NCBI RefSeq assembly: GCF_040958095.1
Contig: NC_091198.1
Location: 36,273,669 to 36,337,668 of the forward strand
From: Procambarus clarkii
Taxonomy: Eukaryota; Arthropoda; Malacostraca; Decapoda; Cambaridae
DNA length: 64,000 nucleotides
Direction: 5' to 3'
Below, in pieces: positions 34,018-44,389 of the stretch. Positions within the stretch are counted from its first letter, which is position 1; each line of letters starts with the position of its first letter. A program made the position numbers and the translations under genes. The notes beneath the pieces were generated by a model. It did not search any database, had not been told where the DNA came from, and saw only the letters and a list, made by a program, of their open reading frames with translations.

Positions 34018-34330
34018 AACCGGCACCCGTCTCACACCGCAGGCCCTCCGAATTGCTGTGGCTCTCCAGCTCGCTGCCCCAATCCACACCGAATACAGGT
34101 GTATTTGTGGTGAGGCAGTAGCCGACAGGTACGGACGGCATGGCCTTCTCTGCCAAAGGACAGGAGGATGGCATGCATGACACGGCGAGGTTAATGACAT
34201 TATTAAAAGAATCCTTACTACAGCCGGTTGTCCAGCAGAGAAAGAGAGAGAGCCCCGTTACCTAATGTCCCGCAACTCTGATGAGCCTGTCGGTCGCCCA
34301 GATGGGATCACAGTGAACCCCTGGAAGAAT
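34018..34330 (+). pseudogene. RLE-type LINE endonuclease fragment, plus strand
   Basis: A plus frame with a single TGA gives LRIAVALQLAAPIHTEYRC, ICGEAVADRYGRHGLLCQ, HGEVNDIIKRILTTAGCPAE and VGRPDGITVNPWKN. This is the same protein region as the minus-strand element at 36,004-36,576: a C..C...H...C finger followed by a PD-(D/E)XK-like RPDG block. It ends where a minus-strand RT fragment of the same family begins. Confidence 0.8.
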
Positions 34331-34465
34331 GGTAGCGTTGAGGAGGGATGGGGATCAAGTTGTCAGCTCTGGGGAAATTATTTATTGCCCTAGTGACTGA
34401 TGAGGCTAGTGACTTGCCTCCTCTTGCAGGTATGCCTAAGCAAATATTGCCAAACAGGAGCAAAT
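34331..34465 (-). pseudogene. RLE-type LINE pre-RT fragment, minus strand
   Basis: About 135 bp nearly identical to 38,208-38,345. On the minus strand it encodes NICLG.PARGGK and SSVTRAINNFPRADNLIPIP. It is joined on its left to an opposite-facing endonuclease fragment of the same family and on its right to a Penelope-like remnant. Confidence 0.8.
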
Positions 34466-34808
34466 TATGCCATATACCCCCTTGTGCTCAAATGTCGTAT
34501 ATATGTATAATTGTTCCAGCTGTAATGCTGGATATATCGGGAGTTCCATTCGGAACTTTAAGAATAGGATACTTGAGCACCGGGGATTATCTTTTAGGAC
34601 TGGATTACCATTGTCTAAACCAGCATTTTCGGAGATTAGAAACCATTGTTATGAGTTTGATCATTCTCTGCTGGAATCTGATTTTAAAATTCTGGACACT
34701 TGTATAAATGGCCAGTCAGATTTGAGAGTAATGGAATCCTTATATATAAAGGAGCTGCGGCCTCTGTTAAATAGCAACCTTTCAGCTGTTCAATTGTACA
34801 CTGTATAG
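34466..34808 (+). pseudogene. Penelope-like element, GIY-YIG endonuclease remnant
   Basis: A 113-codon plus frame: VVYMYNCSSCNAGYIGSS, FKNRILEHRGLSFRTG, then FKILDTCINGQSDLRVMESL and YIKELRPLLN. The VYxxxC..C...YIG opening, R..EH and the late ESL.IK.L.P.LN block match the C-terminal GIY-YIG endonuclease of Penelope-like elements, including the CX2C that such elements carry between GIY and YIG. The Penelope RT is absent, so the element is 5'-truncated or chimeric. It ends in a natural stop and is followed by an AT-rich 3' region. Confidence 0.85.
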
Positions 34809-35482
34809 TGCACAGTAGGCCCTGTAATTTGATTTATAGTTCATTCTGGTAGTTTAATTTTATTATAATTTTGTTTAGTTTACCATGTCTTTGCCCTTTC
34901 TTACTTATTTCAAGTCTTGACATTGTACATTATTATAATCTTTTATTTAGGATATATAATACATTTTTTGGTATTTAGTTTTTTGAATTTTTGAGTTTTT
35001 ATAAGTTTTTGGTTAGTACTTTATAATTGTCGTTTATTCTGTTTGTATTTTATATACATTTTTTGAAGATTTGTAGTCATTATATGAATATTTGTTATAG
35101 TGTTTAATATCTATGTGTTAGGTATCAAGTTTCACTTCTGATCGCTTCACGTAAGTTTAATAGAATATTTTGTTTTAGTAGTTATAAAATTCATCTTGTA
35201 GTTTAATGGATTTTAAATTAGCTTTTATATGTGACAGTTAATAAGTTTTATTTGTATTGATCACTTTAAGTGCGCTTAAGTGTTTTGTTTTTTAAGCATT
35301 TCCCTTTCTTTGATAGGCAATTATATTCAGTATGAGTTCTTTGTTTACCAGTTATTTGATTGTGATTTCTGTTTTTTCTTTTAGATCTGATGATGAATAC
35401 GAGAAGTATTCGAAACGTTATGAATTTTAAAGTAAAGAATCTGAAACAAGATGTTCAGTATATCCCTGGTTTTCCTATTCAT

Positions 35483-35483
<1 letters not shown>
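34809..35483 (+). other. AT-rich 3' region of the Penelope-like remnant
   Basis: About 675 bp of T-rich sequence with no coding potential between the GIY-YIG stop and a (TA)n microsatellite. Its right end holds a hammerhead-ribozyme-like motif, as known for termini of many Penelope-like elements. Confidence 0.6.
35387..35434 (+). ncRNA. Hammerhead ribozyme-like motif
   Basis: A canonical core strand CTGATGA (35,387-35,393) leads into stem II GAATAC-GAGAA-GTATTC (6 perfect pairs), then GAA (35,412-35,414), then a stem III of ACGTTA and TAAAGT (five of six pairs, 7-nt loop) and GTA, a legal NUH cleavage triplet, ending at 35,434. Helix I is weak: only TTCTT/AAGAA pairs, with a bulge. Penelope-like elements are established hosts of hammerheads in their termini, so context agrees. 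Activity is not shown. Confidence 0.5.

Positions 35484-35575
<92 letters not shown>
35484..35575. repeat. (TA)n microsatellite
   Basis: About 45 uninterrupted TA steps. The long Ile-Tyr open frames across it are composition artefacts. Confidence 0.98.
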
Positions 35576-35578
<3 letters not shown>

Positions 35579-35708
35579 TAGGGGTACCACCACTGGTTTA
35601 ATTAAAGGGACCCACATCCTCAAAGAAGAAAATAAATAGTGTTCAGAGACGACCTTGTGGATTCTCACTGAATTCTTTAATCTTTTCCTCTCCTACCACC
35701 CCTGTTAT

Positions 35709-38440
35709 TTCTTTTTTTTATTTGATTTTATTGCAATGCTACAGTTTACAGAAAACACACACTTATATAACAATATACCACTCAGTGTTCGAAGACCTCG
35801 TCCAGTTCCTCGGGGGTCGGGTGCGTACCCAAGATACAGCACGCATTTACCCTCTGAACAGCGACACAGAGGCGCTGGAACATGAAACTGGCCGCTCTTG
35901 GGTTTCAAGTCTTCCCAATGAGTTCCTCGCCCAGCTCCTTCAGGAACTTAAGTGCACATTTACCCCCGGCGCCCAGAGTCTCGGAGCCTATCGGCACGAA
36001 CCTTTAACAACGTTCCAGGTCCCTGTACTTGTTAGTTTTCCGGGTCTCCCTGAAGGTGGCCGCCCCGCCTCCCTCAGCTGTGCTGCAAGGTAGATAGGTA
36101 TCAGCCAATGTGGATGCACACGTGTAGTCCCACACGACCTGTTTACCTTCCCTCCACGGCTGCAGAGTGACTCCATCTGGGCGTTTTTGGCTGTTGTCAG
36201 GTCTGCACAACTGAGGTTCCCTTTGTGCTGGGCACCCAGCTGAAGCCAAACTTCTCTTGATGATGTCATTGACTGCTTCATGTCTGGCAATCTTTTCCTG
36301 TGTCTTATAACAGATGAGACCATGGCTGCCGAATTGGTCTGCCCGTGCATGGCCGCAAATAGACCGGTGTTCGGTGGAGATAGGGGCGGCAAGGCGCAGA
36401 GCAACACCAATACTAAGGGTCCGATGGTCCAGGCGGGTACCCAAGGCGGAATTAGGGACTGCCAACAGGAAGTCCCCGGCATGGGGCGCTTGCACAGCTA
36501 GAAGACGCGCTTTGTTCTTCCTGGAAGCTGCCTCCAGCAATGATGTGGCGATGTTCTCCACTATGGGGTATCCCATTTGGACTGTTTACAGTCATTTAGA
36601 AAAGTCGGTCGAGGATGAGAGTTGACAAGAGTGTCCCACTGACCGGCTCCTTCCACGAATTTGGGATCATGAATCCCAATGGAGTCTCTTAGGTATTCCG
36701 GTAGTATTTCCTTAACTAATTCACCTGTTGCACTGGTCGAGGATAAGAATGCCGGCAATGCTGTGTCGCCTTGCGAATACCTATCACCCCGAGTCTAACT
36801 GGGAGCGTTGCTTGGTCCCATTGGTCATCTTGCAGGGAGAGGTTTAACACTTTCACGGTTATTGACCTTAGGAGTGTGTCATATTCTGTTAATTTTGGGC
36901 TGTCGAAGGAGGAAGCACATCTTAGGAAATAGGTCAGTCTGGGCAAAGCCAGGCACCTTGTGAGTAGGTACAAAGCATCGTGGGCGTCCAAAGCCCCTAT
37001 TCTTCCCTCCATCCTCCTCAGGTCGTTCAGCTTTTCTTCGAGGACTACCTCAATGGCGCTCGAGCCCAGAGGTGCCTCTAGCAGCACACTGTCGGTGGGA
37101 GCGATCACTTGGGCTCCTGGCAATATGATTCGCACTGCATCTATGGTTGATTGGCTAGATGAGATGATTTCACAATTTAATGGGTTTAGGGTGAATCCTA
37201 ACTCCTCTCCCTTAGATTTCACCAACTGTAGATCTTCTAGCAGGGACTCCTGTGTCCCTGCCAGGGTGCCATCGTCCAGGAACCAGATGGTGAGTTCGCT
37301 GGTCAACCTGCTTGTGACCTCTTTAACAGCCATGAAAAAAAGAAAAGGGGCAAGTGGGTCTCCCTGCTGGACACCTTCTGCAGAAACAACTTCATGTTCC
37401 CCAAACAGCAGCGTCGATTCCCTACTGAACCCTGCTGAGACGAAGGGGAGTAGAGAAGGAAAGCTTGTTCGAACTGCTTCCAGTACAACATCGCTTTTTA
37501 CCTGGTTGAAGGCATTTTTAAAGTCTAATTTAATTAATGCCTTATTTTCTGGGAGGTGCTTGATATAGACTCGTGTTGCATGAGCTGCTGCTTCACAGCC
37601 ATGGGGGACACCAAGACCTAGTTGATGGGGTCGAAGCATCGTCGCAGCGTCTATGCTAATTTTTCTGACAGCTGCCCTAGCAACAAGGCGCCGAAGTGTG
37701 TTACCCACGGCAATGGGTCTGACGCACCATCTTTCTTCTTGAGGACACAAAGGGATGCTCCAAAGAAAAAGGGTTTAATTGTATCTGGGATCAACCCAGA
37801 GAGGCAGTCGTTGACAAACTTCGTGACCTCTGACAATAGTGTCTCGGCAACTTCTCCGAGAACTGGGTTTACCATCTCCTTGAGGTGCTGAGGTCTTACT
37901 CCAGTGTATCCCCCTGCCGAGCCTGGCGGAAATGACATGATGGCTTTGTATACCTCGGACGCCTGGAGGAATAGAGGTCCCATGTCTGGGACATTTGTGT
38001 CCTGAGCAGTGGGTTCCCACGGTACTCTAGGAGGGTGCTTCTCTCTCAGCGAGTTGGCGGTAGCGGTATTTCTAGGGGCGATTGTGTCTTCGCTGGTAAG
38101 TAACCTAATTGCCCCTACTGTGTTGCCCTCTTCAATATTTTTGGTCACTTGTGTTCCTAGTTTAAAATTGTCATTGGAACTCTTGGGTCTGCCACGACGG
38201 TTTTTGCGTTGAGGAGGGATGGGGATCAAGTTGTCAGCTCTGGGGAAATTATTTATTGCCCTAGTGACTGATGAGGCTAGCGACTTGCCTCCTCTTGCAG
38301 GTACGCCTAAGCAAATATTGCCAAACAGGAGCAAATTATGTCATGCTTTGATGGTGGCTGCAGCATTAAGATTTGCAGACCGTTCATTTACTTTCCTAAA
38401 AGGTCTGTATATTTCCCTGCTGCAAATGGGCGCGCTGCTT
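35709..38440 (-). mobile_element. RLE-type LINE (R2/NeSL-like architecture), 5'-truncated
   Basis: Minus-strand element with RT followed by a zinc finger and a restriction-like endonuclease, then a short 3' UTR with AATAAA and an A-rich tail ending near 35,709. RT-then-RLE order is the established arrangement of the early-branching non-LTR clades (R2, R4, NeSL, CRE, Hero). I do not assign a clade. The N-terminal C2H2 fingers expected in R2-type proteins are not in the window, since sequence is lost near 38,440 beside a (TA)n tract. A second, scrambled copy of the family lies at 34,018-34,465. Confidence 0.8.
35782..38334 (-). pseudogene. RLE-LINE polyprotein: RT with FLDD plus PD-(D/E)XK-like endonuclease
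   Basis: Four frames joined by shifts near 37,722, 36,770 and 36,575. Order: pre-RT (GGKSLASSVTRAINNFP), fingers (GVRPQHLKEMV, VRPIAVGNTLRRLVAR), palm (ALIKLDFKNAFNQV, SAEGVQQGDPLAPFLF, WFLDDGTLAG, where FLDD replaces the usual YADD), thumb (LTRCLALPRLTYFLRC), then HRSICG...HGLICYK (CX2C...H..C-type finger) and KRPDGVTLQPW...VVWDYTC, a PD-(D/E)XK-like site. A conserved C-terminal tail (FETLG-type, here PIGSETLGAGGKCALKFLK) ends at a stop at 35,782-35,784. The protein would nick and reverse-transcribe at its target; this copy is dead. Confidence 0.8.
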
Positions 38441-38505
38441 TAGGAATGTGGGGAAGAGTTCTGGTGGTGGATGCTTTGATGACCCCAGGAGGTCATCTGA
38501 TGACA

Positions 38506-38507
<2 letters not shown>

Positions 38508-38588
<81 letters not shown>

Positions 38589-38590
38589 GT
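38508..38590. repeat. (TA)n microsatellite
   Basis: About 38 TA steps following GACATGA. It lies immediately outside the 5'-truncated end of the RLE-type LINE, mirroring the (TA)n tract on the other side of that element. Confidence 0.97.
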
Positions 38591-38718
38591 ATATTCACAA
38601 ACAAAACAACACCTACAGGAAAAAACTTTAAATATGAACCTATCCAAAATTATCAATTACTATACCTATCGCTCATAATCAATCTTTATTCCCTCAAAAC
38701 TCCATATACATATATATT

Positions 38719-38925
38719 GAGCCCCGGTAGTACAGTCGGCTTCGTTCTCGACTCACAATCGGGAATTCCAGGTTCAAATCCTTGGCACGACATAATTGGT
38801 TGGACCACGTTACCTATCACCTGATGCCTCTGTTCCCCTAACAGTAAATAGGTCCCCGGGAGTTAGTCAACTGTTCTGGGGTTGCATCCTGGGGAGGATC
38901 AGTATCTTGAAGGGGGGGGGGGGAA
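38719..38925 (+). repeat. tRNA-derived SINE, family C
   Basis: Head GAGCCCCGGTAGTACAGTCG (A-box region) with B box AGGTTCAAATCC near 38,770, then a body partly resembling family A (AACAGTAAATAGGTCCCCGG, GTTAGTCAACTGTTCTGGG) and a terminal GAAGGGGGGG run. Probably a relative of family A with a different tRNA head. Confidence 0.75.
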
Positions 38926-38949
38926 CCTCTGTATAAGCCTAACATGTAT

Positions 38950-39205
38950 AATACACACAGAGATCACACTAACGTGATGCATCAAATGAACAAATCCACA
39001 AGACATAGCTCGGGTGCAGGGGGGAGTTGTGTAAAACCCTGGTTTATGCCTCGGAGAGGCTACGGGATCCAGTAAGTTCAGTAGAACTTCGGTTTCAACA
39101 TATTTAGCCCTGTCATAGCTCAGTCGATTAAAGCAGTGTCTGGGATGCTCCCGGACGCAGGTTCGAATCCTCGTCACGGCCCTTGTGGATTTGTTCATGT
39201 ATAAT
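38950..39205 (+). repeat. SINE-like repeat with internal tRNA promoter and inverted ends
   Basis: At 39,107-39,183 a tRNA-like segment has A box TAGCTCAGTCG and B box GGTTCGAATCC. Just downstream CTTGTGGATTTGTTCA (39,182-39,197) is the exact inverse of TGAACAAATCCACAAG (38,988-39,003). Left of that, CACACTAACGTGATGCATCA looks like the inverted continuation of the same tail. It is either two opposed SINE copies or one element with inverted ends. Confidence 0.65.
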
Positions 39206-39879
39206 ACACTGGCTATCTGTACCTCGACACAAATAATGATTTAACTAATTATTCGGCAGCACTAGGCTGTTGAATGAGGCTACTTATAATACAACTCACA
39301 CTTAAACTCACTTTAACAACAGCTATAAACTGTTTTAGAAAAGATTATATCAACTGTTCGGTGTTTGATCTGTTGACATGAGGTTCTGTTAAACCATTCA
39401 TCAAAGAACCTTGTACAGTACTTGGGTGATTAGTAACAGAAATATACAACAAACTACTACAAAGAATATAGAACAACTCAACGTACCTCTCTAAATTGGT
39501 GTCTCTCTTCTGCGTTTCTTGTAGTTTTATACGGAAGGTCTATAAGTTATAAGAGGAAAAAAATTATTGTGATGCATATATTTATATGTATATATGTATT
39601 TTTAATTTAATCCTGAAGACAGCATGTATCCAAACAATGATATATTAGGCATTACAAAATAATACTGATATAATGCGACACCGAAAACTATACAATAATA
39701 AACAATACAATCCTTATCCACCTTCAGATATGTGACCAACGTGAAACTGCCTCTTGAGAGACCTCTGATACAGCTTAATCTTAAAAAAATCATGTCTGTA
39801 TAGCGATACGGTTATCTAGAATCTATTTTTTTCAGCAGGTAGCTGTTATTCTAAGGCATAGATATTGCTACCTGGCTAA
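39206..39879. other. No recognisable gene
   Basis: AT-rich single-copy sequence with no coding or RNA signature. The right end passes into a decayed gypsy protease region. Confidence 0.4.
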
Positions 39880-40354
39880 TTCACTGTGTGTACGTTCGAT
39901 TCTATCTGTCAGTGATGTTGCCTCTTGAGACGGGAAGATTTCTGTTCTACCTCTTCCAGTGGGCAAGCCACCTAGCACTCCACGGGAGGACCTACCTGGT
40001 TGCTACCACTGGCACTTCTGACTCTACCTATGGTGATAGCGTGGTCACCCTTGAGTTTGTTGACCTCGGTCACTTCTCGTGGACTTTCGTGTTACTAAAA
40101 TTAATATCCCCATACTGGAGTGCAGATTCCTATGGCATCACATCATCATCGTGGATCTGGCATGTGGTAGTCTCTAGTAGATGATCGCCACTCAATGATT
40201 GCTCACCAGCATGGCACTGAGTACATCACCAGCCCAGCAGAACCTGTGCTGGATTCAAGGACATCACCGGGCCTCACGCACAAGAGGCCAAATTTAATCA
40301 CTTAAGTCTTCCTTCATAATGTACCTCAGGTCTGCCTACAACCAGAATGATTCC
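39880..40354 (+). pseudogene. Old Ty3/gypsy element, protease region (left of LINE 2)
   Basis: The plus frame gives LVATTGTSDSTYGDSVVTLE, FSWTFVLLK and ISPYWSADSY, matching the C-terminal half of Ty3/gypsy aspartic proteases (…A.NGT.I.TYG...L.....RF.W.F..A.V..P.LGADFL). The catalytic DTG lies in a decayed part and was not identified. The continuation, across the inserted LINE, is gypsy RT at 46,850 onward in the same strand. Confidence 0.65.
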
Positions 40355-40429
40355 AGATGGTCAAGGAAGTAAGTAATTATCAATAGAAGGCACCAAACCG
40401 GGAAGGCTGTGTAGCACCATCAAATGTAC

Positions 40430-43400
40430 GGGATAATCAGAGGGCGCTAAATATCACCAAAAATGCCAATACGAGAACAAAAACGCATAAGGCGAACGAT
40501 ATCAAAAGTATCCGAGTCGCCAAGAATTCTATCGAGGGACAAGCGACCGCGGGGGATAGTCGGAAAACAAGACACACGCTCGTCCTGGAAGTCAGGACAT
40601 TCAACAAGGATATGCACGACCGTAAGAGGGACAATGATATTTGGACAATAAGGAACAGGGCGGCGCTCTATTAAGTGACCGTGAATTAAACAGGTTTGGC
40701 CAATACGTAACCTAGCCAGAGCCTTGTCCCACCGTTGGTTAAGGTGGTAGGAGGAAGGCTACTGGGACACACAACTCTTAAGAGTACCCAGCTTGTTACC
40801 AATAACAGAAGACCAACAACTCTGCCAGCGGGCAAAGATGGAGGCATGAATAACTGGGTAAAAGTTGGAATAAGGAATACCTTTATGGGAGATGGGACAA
40901 GTGCGGATAGCGTCCTTAGCAGCAGCATCTGCACGCTCATTTAAAGAGACACCAACATGGCTGGGAACCCAGCAAAACGTAACCGACTTAAATTTACTTT
41001 AGATAAGAAACAGCCAATGTTGAATCTCGATGACCACCGGGTGGACCGGATTAAAGGACCCTAAAGCCATGAGGGTACTACGAGAGTCAACTACCACCAT
41101 GAAGGAGGATTGACACCGGAAAAGCAGGAGATGAAGAGCATAGAGAATAGCATAGAGTTCTGCTGTGAAGATGTTAGCCTCCGGAGGAAGGTGACACATA
41201 TAAGTGTAGTCAGGAAAAAAACAGAGTAGCCCACACCGTCAGCAGAATTTGACCTGTCGGTGAAAATGGGAACGGAGTGGGAGTGAGAAGAAAAGTGCTC
41301 AAGGAAGAGGCGTTTCAGAACTGTAGGAGGGGGGTAAAAGCTATTGTGATGCGGGTCAGAGAAGTACAAAATTTGGGAATGGGGACCCTCCACGGGGGCA
41401 AGGACGAAACAATACGAGAAACATTAGTAATACTAACCGAAAGAGAATCTTGTAAGCGAGACAAACGGACAGAAAGAGGAAGGTGGTGAAGAGGTACAGG
41501 AGGGGCAAAAGTCAAAGCACGATACCGGCGAGAGTGAGGATGCTGTAAGGATCGTGCAAGATAGCGAAGACTGTAGCGATTACGGCGATCCTGGAGAGAC
41601 AGAAAGCCAGTGTAAGCGTACAAGCTGAGGGTAGGAGTTGAACGAAAAGCACCAGAGCTGAGGCGCAACCCAGTATGGTGCAAAGGATCAAGACGGCAAA
41701 GAGTAGGAGAAGCAGAAGAGTATGCAGGGCAACCATAATCGAGCTTAGACAGGACGAGAGAGGAATGCAAATAGAGGAGCGTGCGCATATCCGCTCCCTA
41801 AGAAGTACGGGACAAAACCTTAAATAGGTTAAGGGTCCTTAGAACATTTCACACGAAGGTAAGAGACACAGGGCGACCAAGACAAATGAGTGTCAAAGAA
41901 CAACCCCAAAAGCTTCGTGGAATCTTTGTACTCAAGGGGATGACCATAAAGTGACAAAGAGGGACGAAGAACAACCCACTTCTGAGTAAAAATCATGGCA
42001 CGAGTCTTAGTAGTAGAGAACTTGAAGTCATGATTGGTGGCCCAAGATGACACGGCATCAATCGCAAGTTGAAGCCGCCGTTGAAGGAGAGGCGAATCAT
42101 CACCCCGACAGCAAAGAGTAAGATCGTCAACATAAGGAGCGGAGAAGATGCCAGAAGGAAGGGAGGAAAGGAGACCATTGTGGGCAACCAGAAAAAGAGT
42201 AGTACTCAGAACACTACCTTGGGGCACACCTTCATACTGCCGAAAAGAAGCAGAGATAGTGGCACCAAGCCTGACTCAAAAGGTACAACGAGAGAGAAAG
42301 CTTTGAAGGACGAGAGGGAGATTACCACGAAGGCCAAAAGAACGAAGTTGGGACAGAATATGGTATCTCCAAGTCGTGGCATAAGCCTTTTCCAAGTCAA
42401 AAAAAAGACAGCAACAACGGAGGTCTTCGCAGCAAAAGCAGTACGAATATAGACCTCCAAGTTCACCAGGACATCAGTCGTGCTGCGGCATTTGCGAAAA
42501 CCAAATTGAGAAGGAGAGAGGTGGTGGTGATGGTGTACCAAGAACCACATCAGATGGACATTTACCATACGCTCAAACAGCTTGCAAACACAACTCGTGA
42601 GAGCAATAGGGCAGAAATCCTTAGGGGACGTACCGAGAGACCTTGGTTTCCGAATAGGGAGTACAACGGCATCGAGCCAGTCCTCTGGGACGGACGACGA
42701 CTCCCAGACCTGGTTATACAGATTCAGTAAATACTGAGACGTGCACAGAGGGAGATGGCGAAGCGTCTTATAATGAACGTCATCCGAGCCCGCCGCCATA
42801 GATCCGCAGAGGGCCAGGGTAGACTGAAGTTCAGAAAGAGAGAAAGGATCGTTATATTGAAGGCGGAGATGAGTGTGGAAATCTAAAGGATAAGATTCAA
42901 GAACAGGCTTACAAAGAAGGAAGGATTGAGGAAGATGAGAACCAGAGCTAACAGAAGAAAAGTGGGAACCCAGTTCAGCCGCGACCTTCACTGGATCCGC
43001 CACAAGAGTTCCACGGAGGTGGAGAACCGGCGAGACATCTGGAACGAACTTGCCCGCAATCTTACGGATCTTCTTCCAGATCTGCGGTAGAGGAGTATCG
43101 GACGTAATGGTGGAAACATAAGATTTCCAACTCTAACGTTTAGCTGTACGGATGGTCGTACGGGCCACCACACTTGCCTTCCAAAACAGAATAAAAGAAT
43201 CAGCCGTCTGTCCGGCGGCGGTATTTTTTCCAGGCTGCACGCTTACAGCGGACAGCCCGAGCTCAGTCCACATTCTACTAGGGAACACACTTCCGTGTAC
43301 CCCGGGAGGAAGAGCAAGGGATAGAGCAGAGGGCAGCATTGAAGACAGTGTCATAAAAAAGGAGGAGGTCGCGAGGAAGAGGCAGAGAGGAGAGGTCAGA

Positions 43401-44100
43401 GAGAGTAGCAAGGAGGGTGAATAGGCACCAGTCAGCCTTGGCAAACTGCCACCTAGGGAAGGAAAGGGGAGGGTGGAAAGAGAAAAAGGAAACAAAGATG
43501 GGGAAATGATCACTGTTATGGAGGTCATCGAGAACCTGCCACGTGAAATCTAAGTAAAGGGACGACGAGCAGAGAGAAAAGATCAAGACAGGAAAGGGTG
43601 CGAGTTCGAGAGTCCACATGAGTTGGCTCACCAGAATTCAGAAGAGATAGAGAAGAAGCGAGGACAAACGGTTCAAGAAGATGGCCTCGGGTGTTTGTCA
43701 GAACATCACCCCAGAGGGAATGTCGACAGTTGAAATCACCCAAAAGGAGCACTGACTCTGGCAAGGAGACCAGGAGGTGCTTAAGATAAGGAAGGGAAAG
43801 AGGGACATTCGGAGGGAGATAAACGGAACAGACTGTATACCATTTGCCCACAAAAATACGGGCAGCAGAACAATGGATAGGTGACGGAAGAAGTAGGGGG
43901 ACGAAGGGAATATCAGAACGAATTAAGAGAGCAGTAGAGTTATGGGCCCCAGCAAGAGCTGGGAGGGGGGGAAGAAGAAAGGAATAACCACGAAAGTGAC
44001 TAGGACGAGCACCAAGCATTGGTTCCTGGAGACAAACACAAAGTGGTGTAAACTGTGTAATTAGAAGTTGGAGTTCATCTGAAGTTGGCATAAAATCCAC
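40430..44100 (-). pseudogene. LINE 2 ORF2: endonuclease, RT (YVDD), RNase H
   Basis: Frames broken many times. Endonuclease: CLQEPMLGARPS, LLLGDFNCRHSLWG and NSDHFPIF. RT: SGSMAAGSDDVHYKTL-type start, VVLPIRKPRS, FCPIALTSCVCKLFERM, QFGFRKCRSTTDVL, MPQGSVLSTTLF and the catalytic YVDDLTLCC near 42,130, then FKFSTTKTRAMIF. RNase H: IFTDRSNSADGVGYS (the usual FTDGS has Arg for Gly), NIFTAELYAILYAL and VVVDSRSTL. C-terminal CPNI..PLTVVHILVECPDF zinc-type motif near 40,610. All domains are recognisable, none is usable. Confidence 0.88.
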
Positions 44101-44389
44101 GCATATTCCACTGAAGAATAGACATTATCAAAGAGAAAGGACATAACAGAGAACAAGAAATAAATAAAGGTAAAGAGGAACACAGTTTATTAAAGAATCT
44201 CAAGATCAGGATCAGTGTCTGGATCAGGAGCAGGGTCGGCAAAATCAGGGTTAGGGGGCATGGGTAAACTTAGTAAGGAGAGAGGGAAGGGAGTGAGAGA
44301 ACAGACCAGAGGCGGACTGACGGGGTCCAGAGGAAGAGGAGACAACTGAGAGGGGCAGGCAAGGACAGTTGGAGGAGGGGGGGCAGAAA

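Noticed and set aside
35390..35668. Ile-Tyr repeat open frames
   Set aside because: Translation of a (TA)n microsatellite; the same happens at 38,396-38,656.
39107..39183. Functional tRNA gene
   Set aside because: Both pol III boxes are present, but acceptor arms do not pair (GCCCTGT against ACGGCCC) and the unit lies in a repeated SINE-like context.
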